A stretch of 42,855 nucleotides of DNA, taken from contig JBBIQS010000070.1 in NCBI GenBank assembly GCA_037442205.1, positions 1 through 42,855 of the forward strand. The letters are read 5' to 3'. The translations under genes and the position numbers were made by a program. Below, one piece after another: positions 24,730 through 35,139 of this stretch; position 1 is the stretch's first letter, and every line of letters begins with the position of its first letter. The notes beneath the pieces were generated by a model. It was not told where the DNA came from. It worked only from the letters and a program-made list of their open reading frames with translations, and made no database searches. Source of the stretch: JBBIQS01 sp037442205 (GTDB taxonomy: Bacteria; Myxococcota; Myxococcia; Myxococcales; UBA5297).

Positions 24730-25091
24730 TATCCCGGGGACCAACTGGGTCTATCCCAGGGATAGGCACCCATGTAGCCGGTCTGTACCGTCGTATCCCA
24801 GGGATAGGCAGGTCGTATCCCAGGGATAGGCAGGTCGTATCCCAGGGATAGGCGGGTCGTATCCCAGGGATAGGCACGTCGTATCCCAGGGATAGGCAGG
24901 TCGTATCCCAGGGATAGGCAGGTCGTATCCCAGGGATAGGCGGGTCGTATCCCAGGGATAGGCAGGTCGTATCCCAGGGATAGGCAGGTCGTATCCCAGG
25001 GATAGGCAGGTCGTATCCCAGGGATAGGCGGGTCATATCCCGGGGATAGGCGGGTCGTATCCCGGGAATAGCGAGTCGTATCCCGGGGATA
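24730..25091. repeat. Tandem array of 13-nt palindromes at 22-bp spacing
   Basis: TATCCCAGGGATA (perfect 6-nt arms around one base) recurs at 24752, then every 22 bp from 24794 to 25058, and once more at 25079 with 21-bp spacing. A half-degenerate first copy is at 24730. Thirteen units are spaced exactly 22 bp; the later ones have G at the centre (TATCCCGGGGATA) and one is imperfect (25058). Linkers (GGCAGGTCG or GGCGGGTCG type) vary only slightly. The array lies between convergent genes ending at 24700 and 25131. Open frames across it are only the repeat read in three phases. Confidence 0.92.
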
Positions 25092-25130
25092 GGCGGCGGG
25101 AGAGGCGCGCCGGGGCGGCACGCGCCGCGG

Positions 25131-26696
25131 TCAGGGAGCGGTGCCGTAGACCTTGGCGCCGGAGTGCTGCAGCGCGTTGTCCAGGATGCGCGCCACCCGG
25201 GTGTCGAGCCTCAGGCCGCGGTTGAACCAGACCGTGCTCGCCGCGAAGAGGAACGTCTGGCCCCTCTCGTAGAGCACCGCGTTCTGGAAGGTGCGGCCGG
25301 ACTGTCCATCGACCGGGGAGTTCGACAGCACCACCAGTCCCGACGGCTCGTCGCCGGTGTTGAGGTAGCTGTCCCACTCCATGCCGACGATCCCCGGGAG
25401 GTGGTCGCCGTTGGCCAGGCCGGTTCCCGCGTACAGCCAGTGCGACGCGTTCTGCACCACCCAGTCGGCGGCGGCGCTCACCGAGTCGCCGTTGGAGAGC
25501 ACCCCCAGGAACCGGTTCTCGGGGCGGCTCTGCGGTGGCTTGCGGAAGTGGCCGGTGGCGCGCCGGGGATTGGTCGCGAACAGCGGGTCCTGGTCCGGTA
25601 CCTCCTTGAAGCAGACCAGGACCTTGTTCCTCCCCGCGCTCGGCGAGTCCTCGTAGCGCACCGCCCAGTACATGGTGTTGCCGGTCAGGAAGGCGAAGCT
25701 GGTGCCGCCGGCCAGCGCGGCCTCGAAGCGGTCGACCGCCTCCGGCGAGTGGTACTCGTCGTGCCCGACGCTGACCATGATCCGGTGGTTGCCCAGCCTG
25801 CCCTCCGGGGTCCCGGTGTCGTGGCTGGTGAGGTACTCCACGTCGTAGCCGCGCGACTCGAGCCACTCGATCAGCGGGTAGTCCATGTACCGGTACAGCC
25901 CCGAGCCGTGGCCGTACAGGTAGCTGTAGGGGCGGTCGAACGAGACGCGGCGCGCCTTGCCGCTCGGCTGCCGCCGGCTCGACTCGTAGAGGCTCTCGCC
26001 GCCCCAGTTGTTGTAGGCCTGCCAGGTGGCGGTCGGCAGCTGCACCGCCACCTCGGCGTCGCGGGTGTCGTCGCGCAGCACGAAGATCGCGTACTGCTGC
26101 ACCCCGTCGGCGCGGGTGAGCACCACCAGGTAAACCCCGCTCGGCCAGGGCGTGCCGTCGGCGTCCCGGGTGGCGATCTCGAAGCTCGGGTGCCAGCGCG
26201 CCTCGACCAGGGTCGAGGCCGGATCGAAGGTGGGCGCGGCCTGCTCCTCGCCGTGAAGCGGTCCGCCGCTGGCCAGCAGCCGCCCGCCCAGACCCTGGTA
26301 GTAGCCGGTGCGGTAGACGCCCCAGGTGAAGTCGGCGCCGCCGTGCGCGCTCACCGCGATGGGAATGGTCGCTCCCGCCGGCGCGCTGACCTCGAAGGCG
26401 TAGCCGGCGATGTCGTCGCTGGTCCCCGGCTTGTCGAGCTTCCAGGCGCGAGTCCCCGGGCGCTGGTTCTCCTTCCAGATGCGGTTCTCGACCAGACCGG
26501 CCTGGTTCGCCGGAGCGCTGCTGCTGCCGGTGCCCGACCCGCCGGACTGCGATGGGCTGCCGGTCCCGGCGCCCGGCGCAGGTTGCCCGTCTGGTCCCGC
26601 CGGCTTGCCCGACTTGGTGCAAGCGAGCATCGCCAGACCGAGCATGAGGACGGCCACGGTCCGCCGATTGGCGGGATGGGGGCGGGGGCCAGCCAT
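25131..26696 (-). CDS. Lipoprotein with N,N-dimethylformamidase beta-subunit-like C-terminal domain
   Basis: The 521-residue protein has a lipoprotein signal (TVAVLMLGLAMLAC) followed by a Gly/Ser/Pro linker. A beta-sandwich region (~75-220: YAFEVSAPAGATIPI, GVYLVVLTRADGVQQYAIFV) and a large C-terminal domain come next. The latter contains AYNNWGGESLY, SFDRPYSYLYGHGSGLYRYM, YPLIEWLESRGYDVEYLTSH, VSVGHDEYHSPE and FLTGNTMYWAVRYE, typical of the DMFA2_C family. Most members have unknown substrates, so amidase activity is not claimed. It ends just before the palindrome array. Confidence 0.82.
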   Translation of the reverse strand: MAGPRPHPANRRTVAVLMLGLAMLACTKSGKPAGPDGQPAPGAGTGSPSQSGGSGTGSSSAPANQAGLVENRIWKENQRPGTRAWKLDKPGTSDDIAGYAFEVSAPAGATIPIAVSAHGGADFTWGVYRTGYYQGLGGRLLASGGPLHGEEQAAPTFDPASTLVEARWHPSFEIATRDADGTPWPSGVYLVVLTRADGVQQYAIFVLRDDTRDAEVAVQLPTATWQAYNNWGGESLYESSRRQPSGKARRVSFDRPYSYLYGHGSGLYRYMDYPLIEWLESRGYDVEYLTSHDTGTPEGRLGNHRIMVSVGHDEYHSPEAVDRFEAALAGGTSFAFLTGNTMYWAVRYEDSPSAGRNKVLVCFKEVPDQDPLFATNPRRATGHFRKPPQSRPENRFLGVLSNGDSVSAAADWVVQNASHWLYAGTGLANGDHLPGIVGMEWDSYLNTGDEPSGLVVLSNSPVDGQSGRTFQNAVLYERGQTFLFAASTVWFNRGLRLDTRVARILDNALQHSGAKVYGTAP

Positions 26697-26831
26697 GAGG
26701 CTCCTCCGGCCGTGAAGCCGAGTTGCTGCGGCTGGCAGAAACTAGGAATGGAGCCGCGGCGCTGCCCCGAGGCCCCCCTCGAGAATCCGAGAGGCCCGCA
26801 CCTCCAGAGGGTTCGGCTGCGCCCGCGGCGT

Positions 26832-27827
26832 TCAGCGCTCGAGGGAGATCAGGGCGCTGCAGGCCTGAGGCAGGCCCGGCCTGCGGACGGCCGCGGTGGC
26901 CCAAGTGCACAGGGCGACCACCGGCTGGCCGCGCACCTCGGCGTAGGCGGAGACCATCTCCGAGAACGTGGCCCCCTTCTCGCTCCAGGTGAACTTCTCG
27001 CAGCGTGCCGCCGCACCGTCGAGCTTGCACTGCGCCGGCGCACGCACCGGCTTGACCGGGACCATTCCCTCGAGTTGCTCGAGCATCTTCTTGACGAACG
27101 CGTCGGCGGCCGCCTCGGCTCCCTGGGCGGGGAGATGCTCCCACACGAGATTGACGCGCTCGCAGACGAGCTCCTCGCCGGAGTTCGAGCTGCAGCCTTC
27201 GGGGATCGCCAGCGCGCGCCCGGCGAAGCGAGCCTCGACCACCGGTGCCTGCTTGGCCAGCGGGGCCGGGATGCCGGCGGTGGCCAGGTAGGTGACGCCG
27301 CGGAAGCAATCCAGCGCGCCGGCAGTGGCCGCCTGACTCAGGCACAGGATCGTCGTCACCTGCCGAGCGTCGAGCGTGCGCACCAGCATCATCCCGTGCC
27401 CTTGCTCAACCGCGCCGGTCTCGTCGGAGAGCGAGAAGTCGAAGTCGACGGCGTTGGCGGACGGGACGCCCGTCGCGTGCGGTCGATGTGCGGCGGTGGT
27501 CATGCCGTTGTTGCGCAGTTCGCCGAGCGTCGTCTTCAGGGCGAACTCGCGCATGTGAGGGTCGTCCGCGGCATCGGTGCGGATCTGGGAGACGACAAAG
27601 GAGACATCGCCGCAGTCGAGGGTGGTGGTCGACTGGTCCGCCTGGCTGGTGCAGCCCTTCACCAGCGCCGCTTCGACGAAAGCGGCGGTCGCCGCAGATT
27701 GAATCGCCGGTGGCTTATCCGCGGCTGGCGCCGGGGTCGCCGGCGCGTCGCTGCGGGTGGGGCCGGTGGTGGCGCAGGCCGAGAGGAGGGCGAGAAACAG
27801 CGGAAGGGTCGAGCGGGCGGTCTTCAT
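26832..27827 (-). CDS. Lipoprotein of unknown function
   Basis: The 331-residue protein starts at ATG 27827 with the signal MKTARSTLPLFLALLSAC (lipobox LSAC). The start is chosen for this signal over a longer upstream open stretch. The mature part is Ala/Thr-rich at first, then globular with about nine Cys that could form disulfides (e.g. ALVKGCTSQ, LDCGDVSF, AIPEGCSSNSGEELVC). No known domain was recognised. It lies 135 bp from the DMFA2_C-like gene and 164 bp from the PAP2 gene, all on the same strand. Confidence 0.75.
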   Translation of the reverse strand: MKTARSTLPLFLALLSACATTGPTRSDAPATPAPAADKPPAIQSAATAAFVEAALVKGCTSQADQSTTTLDCGDVSFVVSQIRTDAADDPHMREFALKTTLGELRNNGMTTAAHRPHATGVPSANAVDFDFSLSDETGAVEQGHGMMLVRTLDARQVTTILCLSQAATAGALDCFRGVTYLATAGIPAPLAKQAPVVEARFAGRALAIPEGCSSNSGEELVCERVNLVWEHLPAQGAEAAADAFVKKMLEQLEGMVPVKPVRAPAQCKLDGAAARCEKFTWSEKGATFSEMVSAYAEVRGQPVVALCTWATAAVRRPGLPQACSALISLER

Positions 27828-27991
27828 GGCGCGGCACCGTAGGCAAGCTGGCAGGGACCGCAAGTCGCGGAAGTCGAGATGCCACTGCGCGGCCTCGGCG
27901 AGCGCGGTCGGAAGATTCGAGCTGTCGGCAGGTGCGTCTCGGCTCGCGAGCGCCAGGCGCGCCCGCGAGCCAGCTCGAGGCCGGTCGAGTC

Positions 27992-28732
27992 TCAGGGGAC
28001 GGCTGCTGCCGCCGGAGCTGCCCACTCCGCCCGGGCCTCCTCGATGGCCTTCTTGTACTCATCGCTGGCCAGCAGGTTGTCGGCGATCTTCCTGCCCAGG
28101 CGCTGGCCGGCCTCGACGTCGCTGGGCCAGTGGACGCCGCCGATCACCCGGTCGATGCCGATCATCAGGCCGCGGGCGGCCAGCTCGGCGCTCTTCTCCG
28201 GGGCCAGCTGGGCGAGGATCGCGGCGAAGAACACGCCGCGGGTGGCGTGGCCGCTGGGGAACGAGGCGCTGGGCTCCAGGGCGATCGCCGGCTTGACCTG
28301 CTCGGGCTTGGCGACGAACGGGCGCGGGCGCTCGAACTTCTTCTTGAGCACGTCGGTGACCTTCTTGACGTCGGCGGTGGCCTTCTCGATCAGGGAGAGG
28401 GTCTTGGGGAACCTGGCCGGGTCGAGCTCGCGGCCGGCGGCGTCGGCGAAGGCGGCCAGGGTCAGCTTCTCCTCCGACTTGGCGCGGCGGATGTCCTCGG
28501 GAGTCCGGCGCTGCTGCTCCCAGAGGATGATCGCCAGGTCGGCCTTGGCCACTTCGCTGTTGGCGGCAGGTGGATTCCCGACCACCTTGAGATAGCTCTC
28601 GGCACCGGGCTGGGCGGATGCGGCGGGCTGCTGGGCAACGGGCTGCTTGGCAGCGGCCTGCGCGAGGACCTGCGACAGGGGCGCCAGCGCCAACAGTGCG
28701 ACGACGAGAGATGAGAGCAGGGGGCGCTTCAT
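27992..28732 (-). CDS. Exported PAP2-family (class A acid phosphatase-like) phosphatase
   Basis: The 246-residue protein starts at ATG 28732 with AGGACA in front and a Sec signal (LLSSLVVALLALAPLSQVLAQA). The three PAP2 phosphatase motifs are present in order: KKKFERPRPF, SFPSGHATR and GGVHWPSDVEAGQRLG, with the catalytic His residues. The soluble build without TM helices resembles periplasmic class A acid phosphatases (PhoN type), which dephosphorylate varied monoesters. Transcribed divergently from the dihydroorotase gene. Confidence 0.9.
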   Translation of the reverse strand: MKRPLLSSLVVALLALAPLSQVLAQAAAKQPVAQQPAASAQPGAESYLKVVGNPPAANSEVAKADLAIILWEQQRRTPEDIRRAKSEEKLTLAAFADAAGRELDPARFPKTLSLIEKATADVKKVTDVLKKKFERPRPFVAKPEQVKPAIALEPSASFPSGHATRGVFFAAILAQLAPEKSAELAARGLMIGIDRVIGGVHWPSDVEAGQRLGRKIADNLLASDEYKKAIEEARAEWAAPAAAAVP

Positions 28733-28909
28733 GTGTCCTCCGAGGGTGTGGATCGCAACCACTGCGAGCGTCGCGATGCTAGCCGAGGCGGAGTGCGCCG
28801 GTCACCTGTCATGCGGAATCGCGGCAGCAGGGGGAGGACCGCGGCTCCAACGGGCCCCCAAGGCGCGCGCAGCTGTGGTAGTCCAATCAGCCTCTTCGTG
28901 GAGGAGCGC

Positions 28910-30235
28910 ATGTCGGAGCTGCTCATCGTCAACGGACGCCTTCTCGATCCCGCCAATCGGATCGACGGGGTGCGCCACCTGGCCATCGACGGCGGCAAGG
29001 TCGTCGAGGTCTCGGAGAAGCCTTTCGCGGCCGAGCGGCTGCGGCAGGCCGAGGTGCTCGAGGCCAAAGACTGCTGGGTGATGCCCGGGTTCATCGACCT
29101 GCACGTGCACCTGCGCGAGCCGGGCCAGGAGTACAAGGAGACGGTGGCCAGCGGCAGCGCGGCGGCGGTGGCCGGCGGCTTCAGCACCGTCTGCTGTATG
29201 CCCAATACCAAGCCGGTCAACGACAACGCCTCGATCACCGAGTTCATCCTGCGCAAGGCCCGCGAGGCGGATCTGGCCCGGGTCCATCCCATCGGCGCCA
29301 TCAGCAAGGGCTCCAAGGGCGAGGAGCTGGCGGAGATCGGCGAGCTGCGCCAGGCCGGCTGCGTGGCGATCAGCGACGACGGCAGGCCGGTCTCCAGCTC
29401 GGCGCTGATGCGCCGGGCGCTCGAGTACACCCGCACCTTCGGGATGCCGGTGGTGGCCCACGAGGAAGACCTCTGCCTGGTCGGCAAGGGCGTGATGCAC
29501 GAGGGAAAGGTCTCGACGCGGCTGGGCCTGCGGGGAATCCCGGGCGCGGCGGAAGAGTCGATGATCGCCCGCGACCTGGCGCTGGTGGAGCTGACCGGCG
29601 GGCGGCTGCACGTGGCCCACATCTCCTGCGCCGGCAGCGTGCGGTTGGTGCGCGAGGCCAAGCGGCGCGGGCTGCCGGTGACCTGCGAGGCGGCGCCCCA
29701 CCACTTCACCTTGACCGACGAGGAGGTGGCCCGCTCTCAGTACGGCACCTCGACCAAGGTCAACCCGCCGCTGCGTGCCGACGCCGACCGCGAGGCGGTG
29801 CTGGAGGGCCTGGCCGACGGGACCATCGACGCCATCGCCACCGACCACGCCCCGCACTCCATCGTCGAGAAGGAGCTGGAGTACGACCTGGCCGCCAACG
29901 GGATGATCGGGCTGGAGACGGCGCTGCCGCTGTCGCTGGAGCTGGTGCGCCAGAACCGGATCGAGCCGCTGCGGCTGGCGGAGCTGCTCTCCACCGGCCC
30001 GGCCTGTTGCTTCAAGCTGGCCGGCGGCTCGCTGTCGGTGGGCGTGCCGGCCGACGTGACGGTGGTCGCCCCCGGCGAGGCCTGGACCTGCGAGCCCGCC
30101 CGGCTCCACTCCAAGAGCAAGAACACTCCCTTCGCCGGCTGGCAGCTCAAGGGACGGGCGAAGGCGACGGTGGTCGGCGGCCGGATTCGCCAGCGCGACG
30201 GGGCCATTTCGACCCACGGCGGGCGCGAATCCTAG
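28910..30235 (+). CDS. pyrC: Dihydroorotase
   Basis: The 441-residue amidohydrolase carries out the third step of pyrimidine synthesis, the interconversion of carbamoyl aspartate and dihydroorotate, in the cytoplasm. FIDLHVHLREPGQEYKET gives metal ligands H65/H67 and the substrate Arg; NTKPVNDN, the His regions (HVAHISCAGS, CEAAPHHF) and the catalytic Asp in IATDHAPH are all present. Length and motifs fit the class I (multifunctional type) enzyme. GAGGAG precedes ATG 28910. No other pyr genes are beside it. Confidence 0.95.
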   Translation: MSELLIVNGRLLDPANRIDGVRHLAIDGGKVVEVSEKPFAAERLRQAEVLEAKDCWVMPGFIDLHVHLREPGQEYKETVASGSAAAVAGGFSTVCCMPNTKPVNDNASITEFILRKAREADLARVHPIGAISKGSKGEELAEIGELRQAGCVAISDDGRPVSSSALMRRALEYTRTFGMPVVAHEEDLCLVGKGVMHEGKVSTRLGLRGIPGAAEESMIARDLALVELTGGRLHVAHISCAGSVRLVREAKRRGLPVTCEAAPHHFTLTDEEVARSQYGTSTKVNPPLRADADREAVLEGLADGTIDAIATDHAPHSIVEKELEYDLAANGMIGLETALPLSLELVRQNRIEPLRLAELLSTGPACCFKLAGGSLSVGVPADVTVVAPGEAWTCEPARLHSKSKNTPFAGWQLKGRAKATVVGGRIRQRDGAISTHGGRES

Positions 30236-30297
30236 GCGAGGACGGCCGCGCGGATCTGATATGGTCCAGCCGTTCTCGAGCCAGTGAGGTTGCCACC

Positions 30298-30936
30298 GTG
30301 TACCAGCATCAGCTCGACGCGCTCATCGCCTTCGCGAGCGCCGACGCCTACAAGGACGAGCTGCTCAAGGCCAAGGCGCATTACTTCCAGAAGACCGGCG
30401 AGATCTTCGAGGACGACCGCTCCTTCGAGATGAGGATGGCCAGCTTCCTCGACTTCTACGTCTTCGACTGGCCGATCCCGCCGCACCAGCGCACTCCGGC
30501 CCAGGTCTTCCTCGACCAGCGCAGCCAGGCTCCCGATGCGGAGAAGGAGATCCTGCGCGGGCTGACCAACACCCGCCACTCGCTGTGGGAGGTGCGCAAG
30601 CTGGGCAAGGACCAGATCCGGGTGCGCGACCTGTTCGACGGCAAGGACGTCGAGGTGCGGGAACGCCGCCAGCCGGCCGGGCTGCACAAGGGCGACTACA
30701 TCGAGGCCCGGCTGATCCCGGTCGGCGAGCACCTGATGTTCTCCCAGGCGTTCATCTACCACCCGGAAGACGTCCGCAAGAACATCGCCGCCGAGATCAA
30801 GCGGCTCAAGAAGCACGAGCCTGCCTTCGACCGCCGCGAGTTCATCTGGACCTTGGGCAAGATGCGCCTCAAGCTCGAGCGCTACCGCAACATCAGCCCG
30901 GTCGACATCTACTCCTTCGACCGCAAGACCATCTAA
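30298..30936 (+). CDS. Conserved-looking protein of unknown function
   Basis: The 212-residue soluble protein starts at GTG 30298 (GAGG ten bases upstream; an alternative longer frame overlaps pyrC and is unlikely). It is rich in charged and aromatic residues (FLDFYVFDWPIPPHQRTPAQ, TRHSLWEVRKLGKDQIRVRD, DYIEARLIPVGEHLMFSQAF) and ends basic. No signal, TM helix or known catalytic motif was found. The middle reads like a small beta-barrel such as those in RNA-binding or SEC-C-associated proteins, but this is only impression. Confidence 0.75.
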   Translation: MYQHQLDALIAFASADAYKDELLKAKAHYFQKTGEIFEDDRSFEMRMASFLDFYVFDWPIPPHQRTPAQVFLDQRSQAPDAEKEILRGLTNTRHSLWEVRKLGKDQIRVRDLFDGKDVEVRERRQPAGLHKGDYIEARLIPVGEHLMFSQAFIYHPEDVRKNIAAEIKRLKKHEPAFDRREFIWTLGKMRLKLERYRNISPVDIYSFDRKTI

Positions 30937-31077
30937 GAACCCGAGAACTGGCGGGAATCCTCGCCGGGTGCCGGAGCGCCGGGGCCGCGGGGGTGGCCGC
31001 CGCGCGGCGGCGCGAGTCTGTCCGCTCCTGCGGCGCCCGGAGCCGGGGACGAATTCTAGAGTTCGCGGAGGAAGCCA

Positions 31078-31518
31078 GTGTCGAACGCCCTGTACCTCAT
31101 CCGCCACGCCGAGGCCGAGCCGGCCGGCCCCGGCGGCGACCGCGACCGGGCGCTGACCGCCCAGGGGCGCCATCGCTTCGCCGCGCTGCTCGAGTCGGCG
31201 CGGGCCGAGATGGCGGTGAGCCGGGTGGTCACCAGCCCCTACCTGCGCGCCCGGCAGACCGCGCAGCTGGTTGCCGAAGCCTTCGGAGTGCCGGTGGAAG
31301 AGGAGCTGGCGCTGGCGAGTGGGGAATCGGAGGCGAGCTCGGTGCTCGCTCTGGCCAGGAGGCTGGGGCCCGGCTGTGCGCTCGTAGGGCATAACCCCGA
31401 GATCTCCGAGGCGGTGTCCGCGGTCGCCCGCCGCGGGATGGCGGTGGCCCCGGGGACCATCGTCACGGTGGAGCTGGCCGAGGGCGGCAGCGCGCTGCGC
31501 TGGATCCGCTCTCCCTGA
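31078..31518 (+). CDS. SixA-like phosphohistidine phosphatase
   Basis: The 146-residue histidine-phosphatase family protein starts at GTG 31078 behind GGAGGAA. The RHG-type motif is LIRHAEAEP (R9, H10). Further conserved elements are TSPYLRARQTAQL and the second His in CALVGHNPEIS. Its size and lack of extra domains match SixA, which removes phosphate from histidine of phosphotransfer domains. The substrate here is unknown; the gene stands alone. Confidence 0.88.
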   Translation: MSNALYLIRHAEAEPAGPGGDRDRALTAQGRHRFAALLESARAEMAVSRVVTSPYLRARQTAQLVAEAFGVPVEEELALASGESEASSVLALARRLGPGCALVGHNPEISEAVSAVARRGMAVAPGTIVTVELAEGGSALRWIRSP

Positions 31519-31571
31519 GCCGCGGTACACGAATGGGGGGCGCGCCGCCCGGCCCGGCTATACTGGCGGGG

Positions 31572-33128
<1,557 letters not shown>

Positions 33129-33131
33129 GCG

Positions 33132-33851
33132 ATGTCCGGGCGACGCTCGCGGTTCCTGAACCTGGAGATGGGCCGCAAAGAGGCCCCCGGCGGCGCCGCG
33201 CCCACCGACCCCGGGCGCTTCGACGCCCTGGAGCAGCCGGCGGCCGCCCCGGTGGCCAGCAGTTCCCCCAGCGTCGACCGCTTCCGCCCGCCGGTGGAGC
33301 AGCAGGCCTCGCTGGAGCTGAGCCAGAGCCGTCCCGAGGACCAGCCCTTTATCCGCTGCATGCGCTGCGAGGCCGACAACCACGCCCTGGCGACCTTCTG
33401 CGCCCAGTGCCACAACGACCTGAACACCGCCGACCAGCGCCAGTTCAACGAGAAGCTGTGGGCCCAGCGCCGGCAGGAGGCCGCCGCCCTCCAGGAGCAG
33501 GAGGAGAAGTTCAAGCAGCAGAAGCTGGCCGCCGACGTCCCAGTCCCCGATCAGCGGGCGCTGGGCGAGGCGATCGCCGCCACGGTGGCCCGGGAGACCC
33601 GCCAGCGGATGGAGCGCGAGGAATCCCAGTCCTTCTGGACCGGTCACGGCAGCCTCGGGCGCTTCCGCCATCGCCCGGACCTTCTCTCGACGCTGCTCGG
33701 GCTGCTGCCGGAGAAGGTCCTGCGGGTCCTGTTCTACGGCGCGCTGACGCTGGGCGTGGTGCTGTCGGTCATCCCCAGCACCCGCAAGGCGGGATTGGTC
33801 CTGATGGTCCTGGTGGGGGCGATCTGGCTGCAGCTGTGGCTGAAGTCGTAG
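33132..33851 (+). CDS. Zinc-ribbon membrane protein following the AAA ATPase
   Basis: The 239-residue protein has a long unstructured N-terminus, a zinc ribbon (C76-x2-C79 and C90-x2-C93: CMRCEADN...FCAQC), a charged coiled coil (~105-135) and two hydrophobic C-terminal segments (LRVLFYGALTLGVVLSVI; GLVLMVLVGAIWLQLWL). It is 3 bp behind the Ycf46-like gene, so a functional link is likely. The family is not recognised. It ends one base before the convergent Yip1-type gene. Confidence 0.78.
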   Translation: MSGRRSRFLNLEMGRKEAPGGAAPTDPGRFDALEQPAAAPVASSSPSVDRFRPPVEQQASLELSQSRPEDQPFIRCMRCEADNHALATFCAQCHNDLNTADQRQFNEKLWAQRRQEAAALQEQEEKFKQQKLAADVPVPDQRALGEAIAATVARETRQRMEREESQSFWTGHGSLGRFRHRPDLLSTLLGLLPEKVLRVLFYGALTLGVVLSVIPSTRKAGLVLMVLVGAIWLQLWLKS

Positions 33852-33852
33852 C

Positions 33853-34740
33853 TCAGGTCCGGAACATCCCCAGCATCGCCAGGCTGATGGGAATGCCCAG
33901 GCACACCATCGCCGGCGCCAGCACCGCCGTGGTCGCCAGCGCGGCGCTGGTGCGGTGGACGCCCATCAGCCCGAAGACTCGCAGCACCAGCCAGGCCAGC
34001 TCCGCCGCGTAGAAGCCGCATCCCGGCACCAGCGACAGGACCGCAGGGCCGCTGGCGTAGCAGTGGGCGCGAACCGTGGCCTCGAAGGGCTCGCGCCGCT
34101 GGCCCATCAGCCACAGCGCCAGGTGCTCCAGGCCGGCGAAGAGGAAGGTGCGGGTCAGGGCGTAGGTCGGCACGCCCAGTCCAAAGAGCACCACGCTGCC
34201 GATCCCGAACGCACTCACGATTCCGCGCAGGTTGAAGCCGGAATTAGGATTCCACTGGGCGCCGGCGAACGAGGCCACCAGCGCGCTGAGGAAGAAGGCC
34301 ATCATGACCGCGCCCACCGTCAGCGGCAGGTGGGCGAAGAGCAGGTAGGAGAGCGGGTCCCACCAGCTGCCGGAGGTGGGCTTCATCCGCTTGAGCCGCT
34401 GGCCGGGATTGAAGGCCGATTCGGTGAGGGTGCGGCCGAACGCCGACAGCCGGCCGAGCTGGGCGCGGCTCTCCCAGGGCACCGGCCAGTACTGCGGCTG
34501 CTCGAATTCGAAGCAGCGGGCGCACAGCGGCTTGCCCTGATCCGACAGGCGCAGGCACTGGTGGCAGGTGAAGGTCCCGCACCGGGCGCAGAGGTCGGCG
34601 GCGGGCTGGTCGGGGTGGATTGGGCAGCGCGGGCCGGCGGCGGCGGCGGTCGGCTCGGGCCGGGGGAGGGCGCCGCCGCAGTGCCGGCAGAAGCGGGCCT
34701 CGGGCGAGTCGCTGGGCTCCGCGCACCGGGGGCAGATCAT
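33853..34740 (-). CDS. Yip1-domain membrane protein with zinc ribbons
   Basis: The 295-residue protein has an N-terminal zinc ribbon (CPRC...FCRHCG), a B-box-like Cys/His region (CPIHPDQPAADLCARCGTFTCH, CARCFEFEQ) and then five or so TM helices in a Yip1 arrangement (SYLLFAHLPLTVGAVMMAFF; SVVLFGLGVPTYALT; ELAWLVLRVFGLMG; VLAPAMVCLGIPISLAML). Function of bacterial Yip1 proteins is not established. It is the last gene of the minus-strand unit DUF4870, PilZ, Yip1 (gaps of 5 and 7 bp). Confidence 0.85.
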   Translation of the reverse strand: MICPRCAEPSDSPEARFCRHCGGALPRPEPTAAAAGPRCPIHPDQPAADLCARCGTFTCHQCLRLSDQGKPLCARCFEFEQPQYWPVPWESRAQLGRLSAFGRTLTESAFNPGQRLKRMKPTSGSWWDPLSYLLFAHLPLTVGAVMMAFFLSALVASFAGAQWNPNSGFNLRGIVSAFGIGSVVLFGLGVPTYALTRTFLFAGLEHLALWLMGQRREPFEATVRAHCYASGPAVLSLVPGCGFYAAELAWLVLRVFGLMGVHRTSAALATTAVLAPAMVCLGIPISLAMLGMFRT

Positions 34741-34747
34741 GGCCGCC

Positions 34748-35134
34748 TCATCGCTCCAGCAGCGAGTCGATCAGATCCTGCAGCTGCGAGGCCGCCTGGT
34801 CGGAGAGCTCGTCGAACTCCATCCCCACTCCCGACACCGCCACCACCAGGTCGTCGAGGTCCGGGTGCTCGAGGGGCTTGCGGGCCCGGCCGCCGCGGGT
34901 GACCTTGCCGACGATCGCCAACTGCTCGGGGCTGTCCGACTCGTCGAGGGGAAGGAAGAGCACCGCGCGCCCGCCAGGCTCGGGCCGCACCTCGGTCTCG
35001 AGGAAGGCCCCGGTCAGCGACAGGCTGACCACGGTCACCGGCTGCACTTCGCTCTCGCCGAGGTCCAGGCTGGCCTGCCAGGCGCAGCCGAGCCGGGGCG
35101 CACGAGACAGGAAGTCGCGAAGGGGCAGGGGCAT
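34748..35134 (-). CDS. PilZ-domain protein
   Basis: The 128-residue protein fits a PilZ-type beta barrel: a variant of the D/NxSxxG motif (VVSLSLTGAFLET) and conserved-type segments (RAVLFLPLDES, VVAVSGVGMEFDELS). The usual N-terminal RxxxR is not clear (only GCAWQ in its place), so cyclic-di-GMP binding is uncertain. It lies between the DUF4870 and Yip1 genes with very short gaps. Such stand-alone PilZ proteins are numerous in myxobacteria and act in motility or development. Confidence 0.78.
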   Translation of the reverse strand: MPLPLRDFLSRAPRLGCAWQASLDLGESEVQPVTVVSLSLTGAFLETEVRPEPGGRAVLFLPLDESDSPEQLAIVGKVTRGGRARKPLEHPDLDDLVVAVSGVGMEFDELSDQAASQLQDLIDSLLER

Positions 35135-35139
35135 GGGGG

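Noticed and set aside
24730..25091. CRISPR array
   Set aside because: The unit is 22 bp including the linker, the linkers are almost identical, and no cas genes are nearby.
24702..25121. Long open frames across the palindrome array encoding Pro/Ile/Gly/Tyr-rich repeats
   Set aside because: They arise because a 22-bp repeat without stops is read in three phases; there is no start site and the reading merges with neighbouring genes in wrong frames.
30996..31011. Perfect GC palindrome gccgccgcgcggcggc between two genes
   Set aside because: It is expected by chance in such GC-rich intergenic sequence, and has no T-tract or symmetric context pointing to a function.
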